Source: Alphaproteobacteria bacterium
GTDB lineage: Bacteria > Myxococcota_A > UBA796 > CAJQPC01
NCBI GenBank assembly: GCA_020632795.1
Contig: JACKEV010000006.1
Location: 1,546,501-1,610,500 of the forward strand
Length of the DNA: 64,000 bases
Reading direction: 5' to 3'
Shown here one piece after another: positions 9,480-18,051 of this stretch. The translations under genes were made by a program, and so were the position numbers. The notes under the pieces were generated by a model. That model made no database searches. It saw only the letters and a list, made by a program, of their open reading frames with translations, and was not told where the DNA came from. Position 1 is the first letter of the stretch. Each line of letters starts with the position of its first letter.

Positions 9480-10685
9480 TCAGGTCGAGGAGGTCGCCAC
9501 GACGGTGGCGGTGGCCCGCCCCCGGGCGAAGCGCAGATCCACAGGATCGCCCGGGGAGAGCGCCGAGGCGTCCACCACCGCGCGGCCCTCGGCGTCGGTG
9601 GTGATGCTGTAGCCCCGCTCCAGCACCCGCAGGGGCGAGAGGGCGTCCAGCCGCGCGCTGGCCGTGCCCAGGCGGTGCCGACCGCGGTCGAGGGCCTGCC
9701 CCGCCCCGCGCCCGAGGCGTTCCTCCAGCTCGGCGACCCGCTGACGCACCAGGCGCAGGCGCTGACCGGGGTGGAGCAGCCTCAGCCGAGCGAGGTGCTC
9801 CCGCCGCCGGTCGACGTGCCGGCGGGCGCCGTCCACCAGGCGGTCCTCCAGTTCGTCGACGAGCTGCAGCAGCCCCGCCTGCTCCGGCACGGCCAGCTCC
9901 GCCGCCGCCGAGGGAGTGGGCGCGACCTTGTCCGCCGCGAGGTCGGCCAGGGAGGTGTCGATCTCGTGGCCCACCGCCGAGATGACCGGGACGGCGCAGT
10001 CCGCGATGGCACGCACCACGGGCTCCTCGTTGAAGGCCCACAGATCCTCGATGGAGCCGCCGCCGCGCCCGACGATGATGACGTCCGCCCGGCCGTGCTG
10101 CTGGAGCAGCCGCAGCGCCGCGGCGATCTCCAGGGCCGCGCCCTCGCCCTGCACCCGGCAGGGGGCGAGGTAGATGGGCATGCCCGGGAAGCGACGCCCC
10201 ATCACCTGCAGGATGTCCTGGAAGGCCGCGCCCGTGGGCGAGGTGGCCACCCCCACCGCCTTCGGCAGGAAGGGCAGCTCGCGCTTGCGGTCGGCGGCGA
10301 ACAGCCCTTCGTCGGCCAAGCGCCGCTTGAGCTGCTCCAGAGCGATGGCGCGCGCCCCCGCCCCGAAGGGCTCCATCCGGCGAAGGAGCAGGTTGTACTT
10401 GCCGTGCGGGCCGTAGACGTCGATGCCGCCCCAGCACACCACCCGGTCCCCCTCGCGGGGGCGCCAGCTCATCCGGCTGTTGTTCCCCCTGAACATCACG
10501 GCGTTCAGGGTATCCCGCCCGTCCACCAGCGAGAAGTACCAGTGGCCGGAGCGGTGGGCGGTGAACCGGCTGACCTCACCCTCGACCCACACGTCGCCGT
10601 GGGTGCGGGCGAGCACGGACTTGATCTGGCTGTTCAGCTCGGTGACGGTGAGCGGCCGGTCCTGCTGGCGTCGGGCGTTCTGCAT
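9480..10685 (-). CDS. xseA: Exodeoxyribonuclease VII large subunit
   Basis: A 401-residue subunit of exonuclease VII, which degrades single-stranded DNA to oligonucleotides and takes part in repair. The N-terminal OB-fold (about residues 10-100) starts with LTVTELNSQIKSVL and has GHWYFSLVD. The catalytic core has GRGGGSIEDLWAFNEE and SAVGHEIDTSLADLAAD, both standard XseA signatures. ATG 10685 is preferred over GTG 10721 because the family usually starts a few residues before the TVTELN motif. xseB is not adjacent in this window. Confidence 0.95.
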   Translation of the reverse strand: MQNARRQQDRPLTVTELNSQIKSVLARTHGDVWVEGEVSRFTAHRSGHWYFSLVDGRDTLNAVMFRGNNSRMSWRPREGDRVVCWGGIDVYGPHGKYNLLLRRMEPFGAGARAIALEQLKRRLADEGLFAADRKRELPFLPKAVGVATSPTGAAFQDILQVMGRRFPGMPIYLAPCRVQGEGAALEIAAALRLLQQHGRADVIIVGRGGGSIEDLWAFNEEPVVRAIADCAVPVISAVGHEIDTSLADLAADKVAPTPSAAAELAVPEQAGLLQLVDELEDRLVDGARRHVDRRREHLARLRLLHPGQRLRLVRQRVAELEERLGRGAGQALDRGRHRLGTASARLDALSPLRVLERGYSITTDAEGRAVVDASALSPGDPVDLRFARGRATATVVATSST

Positions 10686-10723
10686 GAGCCCAGGGTGTAA
10701 CGGGTCTGGCTTCGAAAGCACGA

Positions 10724-10744
10724 CCGCCGGGCAGAACCCGGCGG
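10724..10744 (-). terminator. Hairpin between lipoprotein gene and xseA
   Basis: A perfect 8-bp GC stem (10724-10731 with 10737-10744, loop CAGAA) lies 22 bases after the stop of the upstream reverse-strand lipoprotein gene and before xseA. There is no U-tract, so assignment as a terminator is tentative. Confidence 0.4.
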
Positions 10745-10766
10745 CGCGTCCAGGGCGGTGGGGCCC

Positions 10767-11549
10767 TCAGCGGAACATCACCCAGGCGTTCTGGCCGACC
10801 GTCTGGTCGCAGTCCTCGACGTCGTGGGAGGCGATGTTGCAGGTGGTGAAGTACTCGTCGCCCACCATCATGCCGGCGTCCTCGCCCTCGTAGAGGGTGA
10901 GGGTGTCGTTGGAGGAGACGAACTGCTGGGCAAGGGCCACGCGGTTGCCGCAGTCGGCCTCGGTGGCAGCGCCGACCTCGTCGACGTCGAAGGTCAGACC
11001 CTCGATGTCACCGGCGGCCAGGCCGGGCTCGCCGCGGCCGGCCTCCAGGGCGTAGACCAGCTCGCCGGAGGAGTCCTGGATGGCCATGCCGGCGGAGAGG
11101 GTGTCCTCGGCGTCGCCCTGGCGCACGGTGACGGTGACCTGCTGGCCCTCGCTGAGGTTCGGCCAGGGGGTGACGTTGTAGCCGTAGGCGTCGAGCCAGG
11201 CGTAGCCCAGCTCATAGACGTCGCCGCTGGCGGTCTCGATGGTCATGACGCGGCCGGGGGCGTCGGCGCAGGGGACCAGGTTGCCGATGTCGCGGCTGTC
11301 GTCCGAGTCGGAGAGGATGCGACCGCGGATCTGGTAGAAGCCCGCGTCGGCCTCGACCTCAGCGTCCGAGCCGAGGCAGACCACGCCGGAGCCCGACCAG
11401 GCCTCGGACACGTCCACGTCGTAGTAGTAGCCGGGGTCGAGGCCGACCCCGTCGCCGAACAGGCTGCTGCCGACGAACGTGCCAGAGACAAACCCGCAGC
11501 CCGTGAGGGCGGCGAGCGAGGCTGCGCTGATGAAAAGAGCGGTCCGCAT
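10767..11549 (-). CDS. Predicted lipoprotein, paralogue A
   Basis: A 260-residue protein with a signal peptide ending at lipobox LTGC (Cys18), followed by GFVSGTFVG. The mature part contains VVCLGSDAEV, LGYAWLDAYG and a C-terminal TLTLYEGEDAGM segment with Cys pairs. All of these have counterparts in the upstream gene at 11669-12475, so the two are tandem paralogues. No known domain is recognised. It probably sits in the periplasm or at the outer membrane. An envelope role is inference. Confidence 0.8.
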   Translation of the reverse strand: MRTALFISAASLAALTGCGFVSGTFVGSSLFGDGVGLDPGYYYDVDVSEAWSGSGVVCLGSDAEVEADAGFYQIRGRILSDSDDSRDIGNLVPCADAPGRVMTIETASGDVYELGYAWLDAYGYNVTPWPNLSEGQQVTVTVRQGDAEDTLSAGMAIQDSSGELVYALEAGRGEPGLAAGDIEGLTFDVDEVGAATEADCGNRVALAQQFVSSNDTLTLYEGEDAGMMVGDEYFTTCNIASHDVEDCDQTVGQNAWVMFR

Positions 11550-11668
11550 CGCAACTCCCGGATCGTGTCGTGCTCGCGGAGGCTCCCTCCGCGTCTACGC
11601 GATCAATGTACCGCTGGACGCGGGGGGTCGCGAAGAAAAATCGGACCCCACGGCCGCGCCCTGCCCGC

Positions 11669-12475
11669 TCAGCGGAACATCACGAAGGAGCTCTCGTTGA
11701 CCAGCGGGTCGTCGCAGCCGCCCTCGTCGGCGCGCTCCCAGGAGTCGATGCTGCAGGTGGTCATGTAGGTGCCCTCGACCTCCATGCCCTGGTCCTCGCC
11801 CGGGTAGAGCGTGAGGCTGTCGTCAGGGGAGACGAACTCCTGGGTGAGCGCGGCGCGATCGCCGCAGTCGTCGGAGGTGGTGGCGATGACGTCGCCGTTG
11901 CCGAAGCTCAGGCCGTCCACGTCGCCGTCCACGAGGCCGCGGCCGTTGCGGCCCGACTCCATGACGTAGAGCAGCTCGCCCTCCTCAAGCACCGCGAAGC
12001 CGGCGGCCTCAGAGCCCTGGGTGGTGTCCGCGCGCACGAGCAGCTCGACCCGGTCGCTGTCCCAGGTGTAGACCCAGGGGGTGGAGTCCCAGCCGTCGGC
12101 GGCGATCCAGGAGTAGCCCACCGTCCAGGTGTTGCCCTCGTCATCGACCACCTGGAAGATCTGACCGGGCTCGGTCCAGCAGGGCACGAGGTTGTCGAAG
12201 TCCGGGTCGTCCACGAGGTCGATGGACCGGGTCTCGCGGATGCGGCCCTCCACCTGGTAGAGGCCCTCGGCCTTCTGCGCATCGGAGACCGGGGCGTCGG
12301 AGCCCAGGCACACCACGGAGGTGCCGCCCATCACGCCGACCCCGTCCACGAAGGGCTCGATGACGGTGCCGCCGTTGAGCATGGCTCCGACCAGGGAGCC
12401 GCTGACGAAGCCGCAGCCGGTGGTGAGGGCGAGGGAGGACGCGAGGAGGGAGAAGGCCAGGGTTCGGGTCGTCAT
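11669..12475 (-). CDS. Predicted lipoprotein, paralogue B
   Basis: A 268-residue lipoprotein with lipobox TTGC (Cys21) and the same GCGFVSGSLVG opening, VVCLGSDAPV, VGYSWIAADG and TLTLYPGEDQGM motifs as the neighbouring gene at 10767-11549. ATG 12475 is chosen because a good AGGAG site lies 6 bases upstream and the signal peptide starts there; the longer open frame to 12640 has no such context. About 120 bases separate the pair, enough for independent promoters. Function unknown. Confidence 0.82.
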   Translation of the reverse strand: MTTRTLAFSLLASSLALTTGCGFVSGSLVGAMLNGGTVIEPFVDGVGVMGGTSVVCLGSDAPVSDAQKAEGLYQVEGRIRETRSIDLVDDPDFDNLVPCWTEPGQIFQVVDDEGNTWTVGYSWIAADGWDSTPWVYTWDSDRVELLVRADTTQGSEAAGFAVLEEGELLYVMESGRNGRGLVDGDVDGLSFGNGDVIATTSDDCGDRAALTQEFVSPDDSLTLYPGEDQGMEVEGTYMTTCSIDSWERADEGGCDDPLVNESSFVMFR

Positions 12476-12663
12476 GTTGTCTCCTGGAGGTTGGAGGGGT
12501 CTTCGCCGAGGGGTGAAGCAAGCCTCGTGCCAGGCCCTGCCGGGCCATGCAGGGCGCTCGGCCCGCGAGACCGTGACATCGCTGTCGCGCGCGCCTCGCT
12601 GCTGGAACAGGTATCCCCCTGATTTGACGGAACAACCCAACGTGATGGGCTTTCAACGCGGAT

Positions 12664-14994
12664 TCATCTCAGGTTCACGCGGCGCGCCACCGCGACCAGC
12701 GCCAGGACGCCCATCAGCACATGGGCGACCCCGGCCACCCGGGCCAGCCACCACCAGTCGGGGTGGTAGGTGAACACCACCTCCGAAGCGCCCCGGGGGA
12801 CGACCACACCCCAAAAGCTTACGTTGGTTCGAAGGATCTCGGCAGGGACCCCGTCCACCGTCGCGCGCCAGCCCGGGTAGTGGGTCTCGGTCAGGACCAG
12901 GAGGGAGGGCTGATCGGCCTCGACCTCGACGGCCACGCGGTGTGGGGTGTCCTCCAGGATCCGGGCGGCGCCCTCCCCTTCCCCGCAGCCGGGTCCCCGC
13001 CCCCCCTCGATGACGGCGACGTGATCCAGGGGCAGGGCCTGGAGGCGGGCGATGGCCTGGTCGGTGTCGGCGACCTCCACGGCGCAGGGCACGATGAACG
13101 CCCGCTCGAACGCCCCCTCGACCCGGTAGACGTTCACCGGCCCCTCGGTCCCGACCAGGCTGAGCCGGGGGTGGGTCAGGGTGTGCACGGTGAGCAGGTG
13201 GCGGATCCCCATCATCTCGGCGAGCTGGAGGTGCTGCTCGACCGCGCGGGCCTTCGTGGAGCCGTGGTCCAGGCCGACGTCGAGGCCCGCCGCCGCCAGC
13301 AGGGCCTCGTGGCGCATCAGCCGCAGCGGAGAGAGCACGATGACGTCGCGGGCGCCCCACAGCAGGCTCAAGGACGCGCTCATCAGGTCGCGATCCAGGG
13401 CGGGGGGCTGCACCCGGTCGACCACGGCGACGCGCGTGCCGGGCTCGATCCAGGACGCCGTGGCGGGCGGGGTGCTGGTCAGGGTCGCGTCGGTGCGGGG
13501 GTTGTAGTTCCACATCGTGCCGCCCAGGTCCACGGCCACCAGAGCGAGGGCGGCGTAGCCCAGCCGACGGGCCGGCCACCGCAGGCCGACTGAGGCCCAC
13601 AGCGCCAGCGCCCCGAGGGCCAGCGTCGGGGCGACCAGCCCCCAGGAGCCGTTCCACAGCATGCCTTCGACCACGGCGTCGGCCCTCTGCAGGGCGTCCG
13701 GGCGCTCCATCAGCAGGTCGAGCAGGAGCTGGTGCGCGGGGTCCCGCACCAACCCGAGGACCAGCCGGGCCGCCCCCCCGAAGATGAGCAGCGGCACCGC
13801 GAGCGCCAGGGCCCTCAGCCGCAGCCGTTGAAAAGCCGAGCGGGTGGGGGCGGCCAGCAGCGCGTCGAGCCCGGCCGCCGCCAGCACCGCCGCCGCGAGG
13901 GTCACCCACAGCCCGAAGCGCGCCGGGAAGCGGAAGTACGCGAAGCCCGGCAGGGCGTGGAGCAGGCCCCACACCGGCGTGAATCGCCCCAGCATCAGGA
14001 CGAGCCCCACGCCCCCCAGGGCCCACCACCCTCTGCGCCGGGCGTTCAGCGCGAGCAGCAGCACCGGAAACCCGAGGTAGAAGCAGTCTTCCCAGTGGGT
14101 CTCACCGGTCCCGAAGTAGGCCACGCCCTTGTGGATGTAGGTCAGGGGCAGGTCCGCGGGGCGCTCCCAGCCCCAGAAGCGCGGCAGGACCGCGTTGATC
14201 AGCTCCTGGGGCGGCAGGGAGCCGATGCCCGCGAAAGCGAGGTCCACCCCACCCTCCCGCGCGGACTGCTGCGCCAGCTCCCGGCTGGCGGCGAGCTGGA
14301 CCGAGGCCGCGGCCAGGCCCAGGGCTGCCGCCGCGCCCGCCTTCGCCCAGGCCACCAGCGGAGGGCGACCGGCCGCGAAGGCGAGCAGCGCCGCCAGGGA
14401 CACCATCGCCGCGGCCTGGGGATGCCCGGCCAGCCACACCGCCGCGACGCTCAGCGCGAAGCCCGCCGCCGCGCCCAGCCCGCCCCCCCGGGCGAGGGTC
14501 AGCGCCGCGCCCACCGCCCAGGGCGCCCAGGCGCAGGCCGCGTAGAAGCCCGCATAGGTGAGGTGCGCCTCCATGAAGCCGGACAGGGCGAAGACCACGC
14601 CCGCCAGGGCGCTGGCCGTGCCGCCCATGCCCAGGACCCGGGCCAGCCACCAGGCCCCCAGCCCGGCCCAGGCGCCGTGCAGGGCCAGATCCGCGCTCAT
14701 CGCGAGGTGCGACGGCAGCAGCAACCCCAGCAGGATGCGGGGCAGGTAGAACACACCGGCCTGACCGTCAGCGGCCAGGGGGAAGCCCGCGCCCACCTCC
14801 GGGCTCCACAGCGGGACCTCGCCTTGCGCCCACAGGCTCGCGGCCCAGTGGCGCCAGGGGTGGTGGTGGTGCCGCAGGTCGTGGGACCACCAGACGCGCT
14901 GCCCGGTGAGCAGATCCGGCGCCCGCGCCAGGCTCAGGCCCAGGAAGAGGGCCGCAGCGACGGGCCAGCGGGACAGAGGTTCCCGCGCGCTCAC
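12664..14994 (-). CDS. YfhO-like multi-pass membrane protein
   Basis: A 776-residue integral membrane protein with about a dozen hydrophobic helices over residues 10-500 and a soluble C-terminal domain. The features match the YfhO family: an N-terminal SHDLRHHHHPWRHWAA segment after the first helix, and the C-terminal ETHYPGWRATVDGVPAEILR motif followed by FWGVVVPRGASEV. Relatives are GT-C-like proteins linked to glycosylation of teichoic acids or surface glycans; the substrate here is unknown. The start overlaps the sulfatase stop by 4 bases, so the two are probably coupled. Confidence 0.85.
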   Translation of the reverse strand: MSAREPLSRWPVAAALFLGLSLARAPDLLTGQRVWWSHDLRHHHHPWRHWAASLWAQGEVPLWSPEVGAGFPLAADGQAGVFYLPRILLGLLLPSHLAMSADLALHGAWAGLGAWWLARVLGMGGTASALAGVVFALSGFMEAHLTYAGFYAACAWAPWAVGAALTLARGGGLGAAAGFALSVAAVWLAGHPQAAAMVSLAALLAFAAGRPPLVAWAKAGAAAALGLAAASVQLAASRELAQQSAREGGVDLAFAGIGSLPPQELINAVLPRFWGWERPADLPLTYIHKGVAYFGTGETHWEDCFYLGFPVLLLALNARRRGWWALGGVGLVLMLGRFTPVWGLLHALPGFAYFRFPARFGLWVTLAAAVLAAAGLDALLAAPTRSAFQRLRLRALALAVPLLIFGGAARLVLGLVRDPAHQLLLDLLMERPDALQRADAVVEGMLWNGSWGLVAPTLALGALALWASVGLRWPARRLGYAALALVAVDLGGTMWNYNPRTDATLTSTPPATASWIEPGTRVAVVDRVQPPALDRDLMSASLSLLWGARDVIVLSPLRLMRHEALLAAAGLDVGLDHGSTKARAVEQHLQLAEMMGIRHLLTVHTLTHPRLSLVGTEGPVNVYRVEGAFERAFIVPCAVEVADTDQAIARLQALPLDHVAVIEGGRGPGCGEGEGAARILEDTPHRVAVEVEADQPSLLVLTETHYPGWRATVDGVPAEILRTNVSFWGVVVPRGASEVVFTYHPDWWWLARVAGVAHVLMGVLALVAVARRVNLR

Positions 14995-16865
14995 AGCTCC
15001 TCGGCCTGCATGTAGCCGAGCGCCTGGAGCATCTGGAGGTCGACGGGGCCGATGGACAGGGCCTCGTCGCAGGGGGTGGCGGCCCTCATGGGGGCGACGC
15101 GGGTGCGGCCGACGGTGACGGCCTCCGGCTGCTTCTGGGAGAGGTCGGTGCGCTCTTCGGGGTCGGCGGTGAGGTCGAAGAGCAGCTCACGAGAGGCCGC
15201 CGGGTCGGCGATGTACTTCACCCGGGTGACGCCGTCGTCCTGCTCGGCCTCGGTGCGCAGCCCGAACAGGCAGCCGCCGGCCGGAGCGTGACCGAACAGG
15301 TCACAGGCCAGGGACTTCTTGCGCAGCCCCAGGGGGAAGCCGGTGAGGTCCACGCCCTCGCTGGGTTCGAAGGGGTCCAGCTTGATGTAGGCCAGCGCGG
15401 TGGGGGCGACGTCCATCAACCGCACCTGCTGGGGGATGACCGTGTCGCGGATGCGCTTGCCCGGCACGCGCAGCACCAGCGGCACGCGGACGGCCTCCTC
15501 CCACAGGCCGAGGTGGTGGAAGTAGAGGTCGTGCTCGCCGAGCTGCTCGCCGTGGTCGGCGGTCAGGAGCACCATCGTGCGGTCCGTGAGGTCCAGCTCA
15601 TCGAGCAGATCGAGGATGCGGCCCACGTAGGCGTCGGCCCGCTCGACCTCCTCGGCGTACAGGCGGCGCAGCTCGGCGACCTCGGCCTCGGTGTAGTCGT
15701 GCCCGGGGTCGGAGAGCAGGGCCCGGTGGTCGACGGTGGCGTCAGGGGCCTCGTAGGGGGCGTGGGGCTCGAAGAGGTGGATCCAGGCGAACCAGGGGCG
15801 CTCACCCCGGGCGCGGATCCAGTCCCCGGCGATGGCGGTGGTGCGGTCGCCCGAGCGCTCCAGCATCCAGGGCACCCGGTGGGGCTCGCCCACGAACATG
15901 AGCAGCCGCATGCCCCACCGGGCGAGCTGGATCTGGCCCAGGCCCCGCAGCGGGGCGTAGTCGTCGTCGTAGACGTCGAAGCCCTGGTCCAGGCCGACCT
16001 GGCGCCGCAGGGCATACGAGGACAGGAAGGCGCCGGTGGCGTAGCCCTCGTCGGAGAGGCGCTCGGCGAGGGTGGTGTGGCCGTTCAGCAAGCGCCCGCC
16101 GTTGGACAGCACCTTGTGGCGCAGCGGGTGCAGGGACGTCATCATCGAGGCGTGCGCGGGCGCGGTCTCGGGGGTGGGCGTGACCGCGTCCAGGAAGAGC
16201 ACGCCGCTGTCGGCCAGCCGGTCGATGTTGGGCGTCTGCGCGGGGCTGTCGCCGTAGGCGCTGACGTGGTCCCGCCGCAGGGTGTCCACGGTGATGATGA
16301 GGATGTTGGGGTCGCCCTCCAGGGCCTTGCCGCTGCCCATGGGCTTGCCCGCGCCGATCCAGGCGGCCAGCAGCACCAGCCCCGCCGCCATCGCGGGCGC
16401 GATGAGGGTCCAGCCCACCCGACGATCCAGGCCGATCTCCTCCTTGCGCAGCCAGTAGCCGGCGTTGAACCAGATGACCCCGGCGATGCCGATCGGGCAG
16501 GCGGCCATGGCCAGCGCGGCCGGCAGCCGCCCCTGGGCGTAGATCTCCAGCGCGACGGGCCAGAGGTAGAAGCTGGCGAGCAGGAAGCCCGTGCCCGCCA
16601 TGCAGGCCGCGTAGGCCACCGAGTCGAGGTAGCGCCGCAGGGAGAGCTGCACCACGAGGCCCACGACCAGCCCCGCGCCCATCGCGACCAGGGCCCCGCA
16701 GGCCGAGGCCACCGCCCCCGCCGCGACGAGCTGCCCGAAGTCGAGGTTCAAGCGCAGCTTGGCGGCGATGTTCACCGCCTCGAAGGCCCCCGCGATCCAA
16801 CCCAGGCCGGCCCCCAGGACAACGGAGCGCAGCCAGCGGAGCGAGGGGCGGCGGAGGAAGGACAT
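14991..16865 (-). CDS. Membrane-anchored sulfatase-superfamily hydrolase
   Basis: A 624-residue protein. Residues 1-175 carry about five hydrophobic helices, and residues 185-620 form an alkaline phosphatase/sulfatase fold. Metal-site motifs are visible: IITVDTLRRDHVSAYG (Asp194) and LTADHGEQLGEHDLYFHH. The usual Cys/Ser-x-Pro-x-Arg maturation motif is replaced by ETAPAHASMMT with Thr234 at the nucleophile position. That is the pattern of the phosphotransferase-like (LtaS/EptA-like) branch rather than of formylglycine sulfatases. ATG 16865 starts at the first helix. Overlap with the YfhO gene suggests joint envelope-glycan or lipid modification. Confidence 0.85.
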   Translation of the reverse strand: MSFLRRPSLRWLRSVVLGAGLGWIAGAFEAVNIAAKLRLNLDFGQLVAAGAVASACGALVAMGAGLVVGLVVQLSLRRYLDSVAYAACMAGTGFLLASFYLWPVALEIYAQGRLPAALAMAACPIGIAGVIWFNAGYWLRKEEIGLDRRVGWTLIAPAMAAGLVLLAAWIGAGKPMGSGKALEGDPNILIITVDTLRRDHVSAYGDSPAQTPNIDRLADSGVLFLDAVTPTPETAPAHASMMTSLHPLRHKVLSNGGRLLNGHTTLAERLSDEGYATGAFLSSYALRRQVGLDQGFDVYDDDYAPLRGLGQIQLARWGMRLLMFVGEPHRVPWMLERSGDRTTAIAGDWIRARGERPWFAWIHLFEPHAPYEAPDATVDHRALLSDPGHDYTEAEVAELRRLYAEEVERADAYVGRILDLLDELDLTDRTMVLLTADHGEQLGEHDLYFHHLGLWEEAVRVPLVLRVPGKRIRDTVIPQQVRLMDVAPTALAYIKLDPFEPSEGVDLTGFPLGLRKKSLACDLFGHAPAGGCLFGLRTEAEQDDGVTRVKYIADPAASRELLFDLTADPEERTDLSQKQPEAVTVGRTRVAPMRAATPCDEALSIGPVDLQMLQALGYMQAEEL

Positions 16866-16921
16866 GGGCGGCTCTGACCCTCGTGAAGCGAGGCGGGTTC
16901 CGGTAACGCATTCCCGCCGGG

Positions 16922-17182
16922 TCAGCTTTCTGTCGCGAGATCCTCGCGGGCGCGCTCCACCGCGCCCAGGATGGCCCGGGCGTGGCTGAGGAAACGACGC
17001 CCGGCGTCCGTGGGCCGCATGCCGTTGGGCAGGCGCTCGAAGAGCTGCACCCCCAGCTCGTCCTCCAGGGCCTGAAGGCGGCGGGTCACCGGCGGCTGGG
17101 TGAGGTGGAGGCGCCGGGCCGCGCGCACCACCGCGCCCTCCTCGGCGATGGCCACCACGGTCTCGAGCTGGTCCAGGGACAT
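16922..17182 (-). CDS. Stand-alone LysR-type HTH protein
   Basis: An 86-residue protein containing only the LysR winged helix-turn-helix and linker helix: LDQLETVVAIAEEGAVVRAA, LTQPPVTRRLQALEDELGVQ and LFERLPNGMRPTDAGRRFL. The normal about 200-residue co-inducer domain is absent; translation ends with ATES at a TGA. The start lies 86 bases from the divergent map gene start, so it might regulate map. It could be a functional head-only regulator or a truncated remnant. The intact reading frame favours the former only weakly. Confidence 0.75.
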   Translation of the reverse strand: MSLDQLETVVAIAEEGAVVRAARRLHLTQPPVTRRLQALEDELGVQLFERLPNGMRPTDAGRRFLSHARAILGAVERAREDLATES

Positions 17183-17268
17183 GGAGGGATCCTATCGCAG
17201 CGGGCCGCGGGGCCGATATGCCGAAGCAGCATTGGCGCTGTACCGTCGGGCCCGCGATCCTGAGCGGG

Positions 17269-18024
17269 ATGACGCACTCCCCCCTGAAGATGATGCGCCG
17301 GGCCGGTCGGGCCGCCGCCGCGACCCGTGACGCGGCGTGCGCCCTGGTGAAGCCCGGGGTGACCACCCAGGCCATCGACGATCTGGTGCGCGCGGACACC
17401 CACAGCCGGGGCGGGCGCTGCGCCCAGCACGGCTACCGGGTGGGCGGGGTCCCCTTCCCGGCGAACGTCTGCACCTCGGTGAACACGGTGGTCTGCCACG
17501 GGGTGCCCTCCAGCGACGTGGTCCTGGAGGACGGCGACATCGTGAACATCGACGTCACCACCGAGCTGGGCGGCTGGCACGGGGACACCTCCCGCACCGT
17601 GTGCGTAGGCACCCCCTCCCCCGAGGCGCTGCACCTCGTGGAGGCCACCCGCCGGGCGCTGACGCTGGGCATCGCCCAGGTTCGCCCTGGCGTGCCGCTG
17701 AGCCGGATCGGCGAGGTCATCGAGGTCTTCGCCCGCAGCCAGGGCTGCACGGTGGTGCGCGCCTTCGGGGGCCACGGCATCGGCCGCAGGATGCACCAGG
17801 CGCCGCACGTCCACCACCACGCCACCGGGCGCCCGTGGCCGGTGCTTCAGCCGGGCATGTTCTTCACCATCGAGCCGATGCTCTGCCTGGGCCGGTCAGA
17901 GGTGCAGGTCCTGGACGACGGCTGGACGGTGGTGACCGCCGACGGCTCGTTGTCCGCGCAGTTCGAGCACACCGTCGCGGTCACCCGGGACGGGGTGGAG
18001 GTGATGACGCTGCCGGTGTTCTGA
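17269..18024 (+). CDS. map: Type I methionine aminopeptidase
   Basis: A 251-residue metalloprotease that removes the initiator Met from nascent proteins. All five metal ligands are present: Asp95 (NIDVT), Asp106 (HGDTSR), His169 (GGHGIG), Glu202 (TIEPM) and Glu233 (QFEHTV), plus His77 in the substrate pocket. Length and lack of insertions are those of bacterial type I enzymes. ATG 17269 fits the family N terminus. The next gene starts 28 bases downstream on the same strand. Many myxobacteria have several map genes, so this may not be the only copy. Confidence 0.93.
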   Translation: MTHSPLKMMRRAGRAAAATRDAACALVKPGVTTQAIDDLVRADTHSRGGRCAQHGYRVGGVPFPANVCTSVNTVVCHGVPSSDVVLEDGDIVNIDVTTELGGWHGDTSRTVCVGTPSPEALHLVEATRRALTLGIAQVRPGVPLSRIGEVIEVFARSQGCTVVRAFGGHGIGRRMHQAPHVHHHATGRPWPVLQPGMFFTIEPMLCLGRSEVQVLDDGWTVVTADGSLSAQFEHTVAVTRDGVEVMTLPVF

Positions 18025-18051
18025 GCGTCCGGGTGGGATATCCGGGAGGGC

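Noticed and set aside
8863..10437. A single 524-codon reverse-strand protein overlapping xseA
   Set aside because: Only its last 199 codons are protein-like (DUF218); the upstream part is xseA read in the wrong frame.
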